NCBI GenBank assembly: GCA_904066235.2
Contig: CAJFCV020000005.1
Coordinates: 11,589,501-11,653,500 of the forward strand
DNA: 64,000 nucleotides
Source: Bursaphelenchus xylophilus
Taxonomy: Eukaryota > Nematoda > Chromadorea > Rhabditida > Aphelenchoididae
Direction: 5' to 3'
The translations under genes and the position numbers were made by a program. Below the pieces are notes generated by a model that saw only the letters and a list, made by a program, of their open reading frames with translations, did no database searches and was not told where the DNA came from. Below, one piece after another: positions 62,065 to 64,000 of the stretch; position 1 is the first letter of the stretch, and every line of letters begins with the position of its first letter.

Positions 62065-63555
62065 CACTGCTCGACAAAATTATAAATGCACCTTTAAAAT
62101 CGCTGTAACTTTTGTGGTTGTCAATAAAACTGTGCCATATTTGGCTCCAATATGTATTAGTGTACTATAAATCTTGTACCAAAAAATCATTTTGGAAAGT
62201 TTCCACAATTTGGAAAAAAGTTGAAAAAACCGAAATTTTTGTGATTTTCTTTGTGACAAAATTATAAATTCGCGCAATGTTTTGCAATTTTCTTGCCGCT
62301 GGTGCTGAAGCAAAGTAATTTATTGGGCTTGGTGGTATTCTTAGGGGTCCTTCTGTCATGCTACGAGGAAAAAACGGTGGTAAAATTTGTGAAGGGCGGA
62401 ATTACGGCTCTGAAACGGCAAGGACCTTAAGTTTCGCAGATTTCGGCGCAGGCAGGCCATTCAGCCGGAGTTGTGAAGAACTACTCGACTCACTCGGAAG
62501 TCTTCAACACATCTTCACCATCTCTGGGTCCCACATAGAGCAGGAAACAGGTGTCAATTGTAGCAGCATAGCTATGCTGAGAGCCCTAAGACACAGCGAT
62601 GTTGTTACTGGACGTCATATGAAATCATGCCCCAAGCTGGCCTAGGTTCGGTTAGCGCGCGACCAAAATTAGCCAAGGTTACTTTGACAAGACAGGTCCT
62701 CCAACATTACGGCACGAGAAGTAACGCGGTTCTCTTCTGATGTAATGACGGTAATATGTGCCATGTGTGAAAGCGTCGAGGACATCGTCTGACCATGCAA
62801 TCTCGAAGGAATTCGGTACTGCAACGATGATAAACCGACCCTTGACTACTCAAACAGTTTTGTCAAAGTAACCTTGGCCAATTTTGGTCGCGCGCTAACC
62901 GAACCTAGGCCAGCTTGGGGCACGATTTCATATGGCGTCCAGTGATGACATCGCTGTGTCTTAGGGCCCTCAGCATAGCTATGCTGCAACAATTGAGACC
63001 TGTTTCCTGCTCTATATGGGACCCAGAGATGGTGGAGATGGAAGTTCGGCGGAATTCTTTGCCTTGACTTTGCCGCGGTGGTAAACCTTTTTTGCCAGAA
63101 CGTTTAGATGTGTTGAAGACTTCCGAGTGAGTCGAGTAGTTCTTCACAACTCCGGCTGAATGGCCTGCCTGCGCCGAAATCTGCGAAACTTAAGGTCCTT
63201 GCCGTTTCAGAGCCGTAATTCCGCCCTTCACAAATTTTACCACCGTTTTTTCCTCGTAGCATGACAGAAGGACCCCTAAGAATACCACCAAGCCCAATAA
63301 ATTACTTTGCTTCAGCACCAGCGGCAAGAAAATTGCAAAACATTGCGCGAATTTATAATTTTGTCGCAAAGAAAATCACAAAAATTTCGGTTTTTTCAAC
63401 TTTTTTCCAAATTGTGGAAACTTTCCAAAATGATTTTTTGGTACAAGATTTATAGTACACTAATACATATTGGAGCCAAATATGGCACAGTTTTATTGAC
63501 AACCACAAAAGTTACAGCGATTTTAAAGGTGCATTTATAATTTTGGCGAGCAGTG
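62065..63555. mobile_element. Long fold-back element nested in family A, Tc1-style
   Basis: CACTGCTCGACAAAATTATA and TATAATTTTGGCGAGCAGTG bound a 1.49-kb near-palindrome flanked by TA. Arms of 600 bp or more are almost identical. The right arm has about 75 extra bases (63040-63115). The two arms code for matching pieces (TISGSHIEQETG, IAMLRALRHSDV, GRHMKSCPKLA) in inverted orientation. These may be remnants of the parent transposon's protein, but no catalytic motif is seen. Confidence 0.9.
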
Positions 63556-63689
63556 TATTGCTTTTCACTTCAGCGACGTCACGCAGAGACCTTGTGCTCA
63601 TAATTTTCCCGACCGATTGGTAGAATATTGGTTAGAATGTCGACGTGATAGCTTAATCAAAAAGCAGCAGTTTACCATTAAAAAAATGG

Positions 63690-63860
63690 AGGCAACTTTT
63701 CGAAAATTCAGCAAAAAAGCTTGTTGAATATCTTGGTTGTACATAAAAATCGCGAGCTGAAAATTTCAATTTTTTCAGGAGCTCATATGTGGCATAGGCC
63801 CGAAGGACGTGCAAAAATTTAAAGAAATTCCAAGCGCCACACTTCGGATCCTCCGGTCCT
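63690..63860. mobile_element. Family E fragment
   Basis: Phrases AAAATCGCGAGCTGAAAATTTC and AAGCGCCACACTTCGGATCC follow the family E order with much drift. Confidence 0.4.
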
Positions 63861-63865
63861 ATACT

Positions 63866-64000
63866 GGTCCGTTTGCAAAGTCATTGAAGTTACTTTTGCG
63901 ACATGCATGGCGCGAAAACAAAAGTTCACTTTGCACTATGCAACATGTGTTTGCCCGGCAAAAAACTCTCAAGCGTAGTGCAGCTCCCTCGGCGATAGAG
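63866..64000. mobile_element. Family C MITE (C2), cut by window edge
   Basis: TGGTCCGTTTGCAAAGTCAT matches the C2 left end, followed by GCGACATGCATGGCGCGAAA and GCACTATGC. Confidence 0.65.

Larger units (their letters stand above)
61723..63618. mobile_element. Family A MITE broken by two later insertions
   Basis: The left end TCAGTCTGTCGGGAAAATGC is at 61723; the interior resumes at 61999-62064 (CTGCGAAAATCGCATCGCCG) and 63556-63618 (CTTTTCACTTCAGCGACG ... TTTTCCCGACCGATTGG). Without the inserts a ~150-bp copy remains. Confidence 0.85.

Overview
The window looks like nuclear DNA of a free-living nematode, probably a Caenorhabditis-like rhabditid. Introns end in the nematode consensus TTTTCAG. 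The gene families are typical of nematodes: four transthyretin-like secreted proteins, a two-DM-domain (MAB-3/DMD-3 type) transcription factor, a nematode carbohydrate sulfotransferase and a peptide-type 7TM receptor. A very large share of the sequence is short palindromic DNA transposons. No rRNA, tRNA or CRISPR array was recognised. All exon structures were built by eye from splice signals, reading phase and family motifs; none is supported by transcripts.

Layout. 1-7.3 kb: repeats, no convincing gene, ending in a TATA-containing core promoter. 7.8-11.2 kb (+): three-exon double DM-domain gene. 12.5-15.9 kb (-): three transthyretin-like (TTR) genes, two intronless and one with two exons. 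16.6-18.6 kb (-): five-exon sulfotransferase. 18.9-19.9 kb (-): small unknown gene. 20.6-21.5 kb (-): a fourth TTR gene. 23.4-25.8 kb (-): four-exon secreted Cys/His-rich protein. 27.5-29.4 kb: short LTR retrotransposon with identical LTRs and a 5-bp target duplication. 30-34 kb: repeats and orphan exons. 34.7-37.2 kb (+): four-exon gene with a Ser/Arg/Lys-rich N-terminus and a degenerate SH2-like domain. 38-41 kb: candidate exons, a direct duplication and a CCCGCAAA array. 41.6-48.2 kb (-): six-exon 7TM receptor whose introns hold most of 6.6 kb of transposons. 48.2-59 kb: mainly repeats and isolated candidate exons. 59.8-60.7 kb (+): two-exon unknown gene. 61.4 kb (+): possible first exon. 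61.7-63.6 kb: a three-layer nest of transposons.

Repeat families. Family A: about 150-bp palindromes with ends close to CAGTCTGTCGGGAAAATAAT, about 60 full or partial copies in at least three internal subfamilies. Family B: about 250 bp, CAGTGAGGGACCTGATCC ends, flanked by TA. Family C: several elements with different outer ends that all carry many copies of the 9-bp palindrome GCACNGTGC. Family D: CCCGCAAA-rich. Family E: about 440 bp, ends near AAGTGCGACGCTCAGATTTT. There are also Tc1/mariner-style fold-backs at TA sites and a hAT-like MITE with an 8-bp duplication.

No operon is evident. The minus-strand run from 12.5 to 25.8 kb encodes mostly secreted or Golgi proteins, and its TTR genes each have a TATA-like box about 45-50 bp before the start codon, so they are probably transcribed separately. 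Two or three introns of only 31-35 nt are a striking feature of the small genes.
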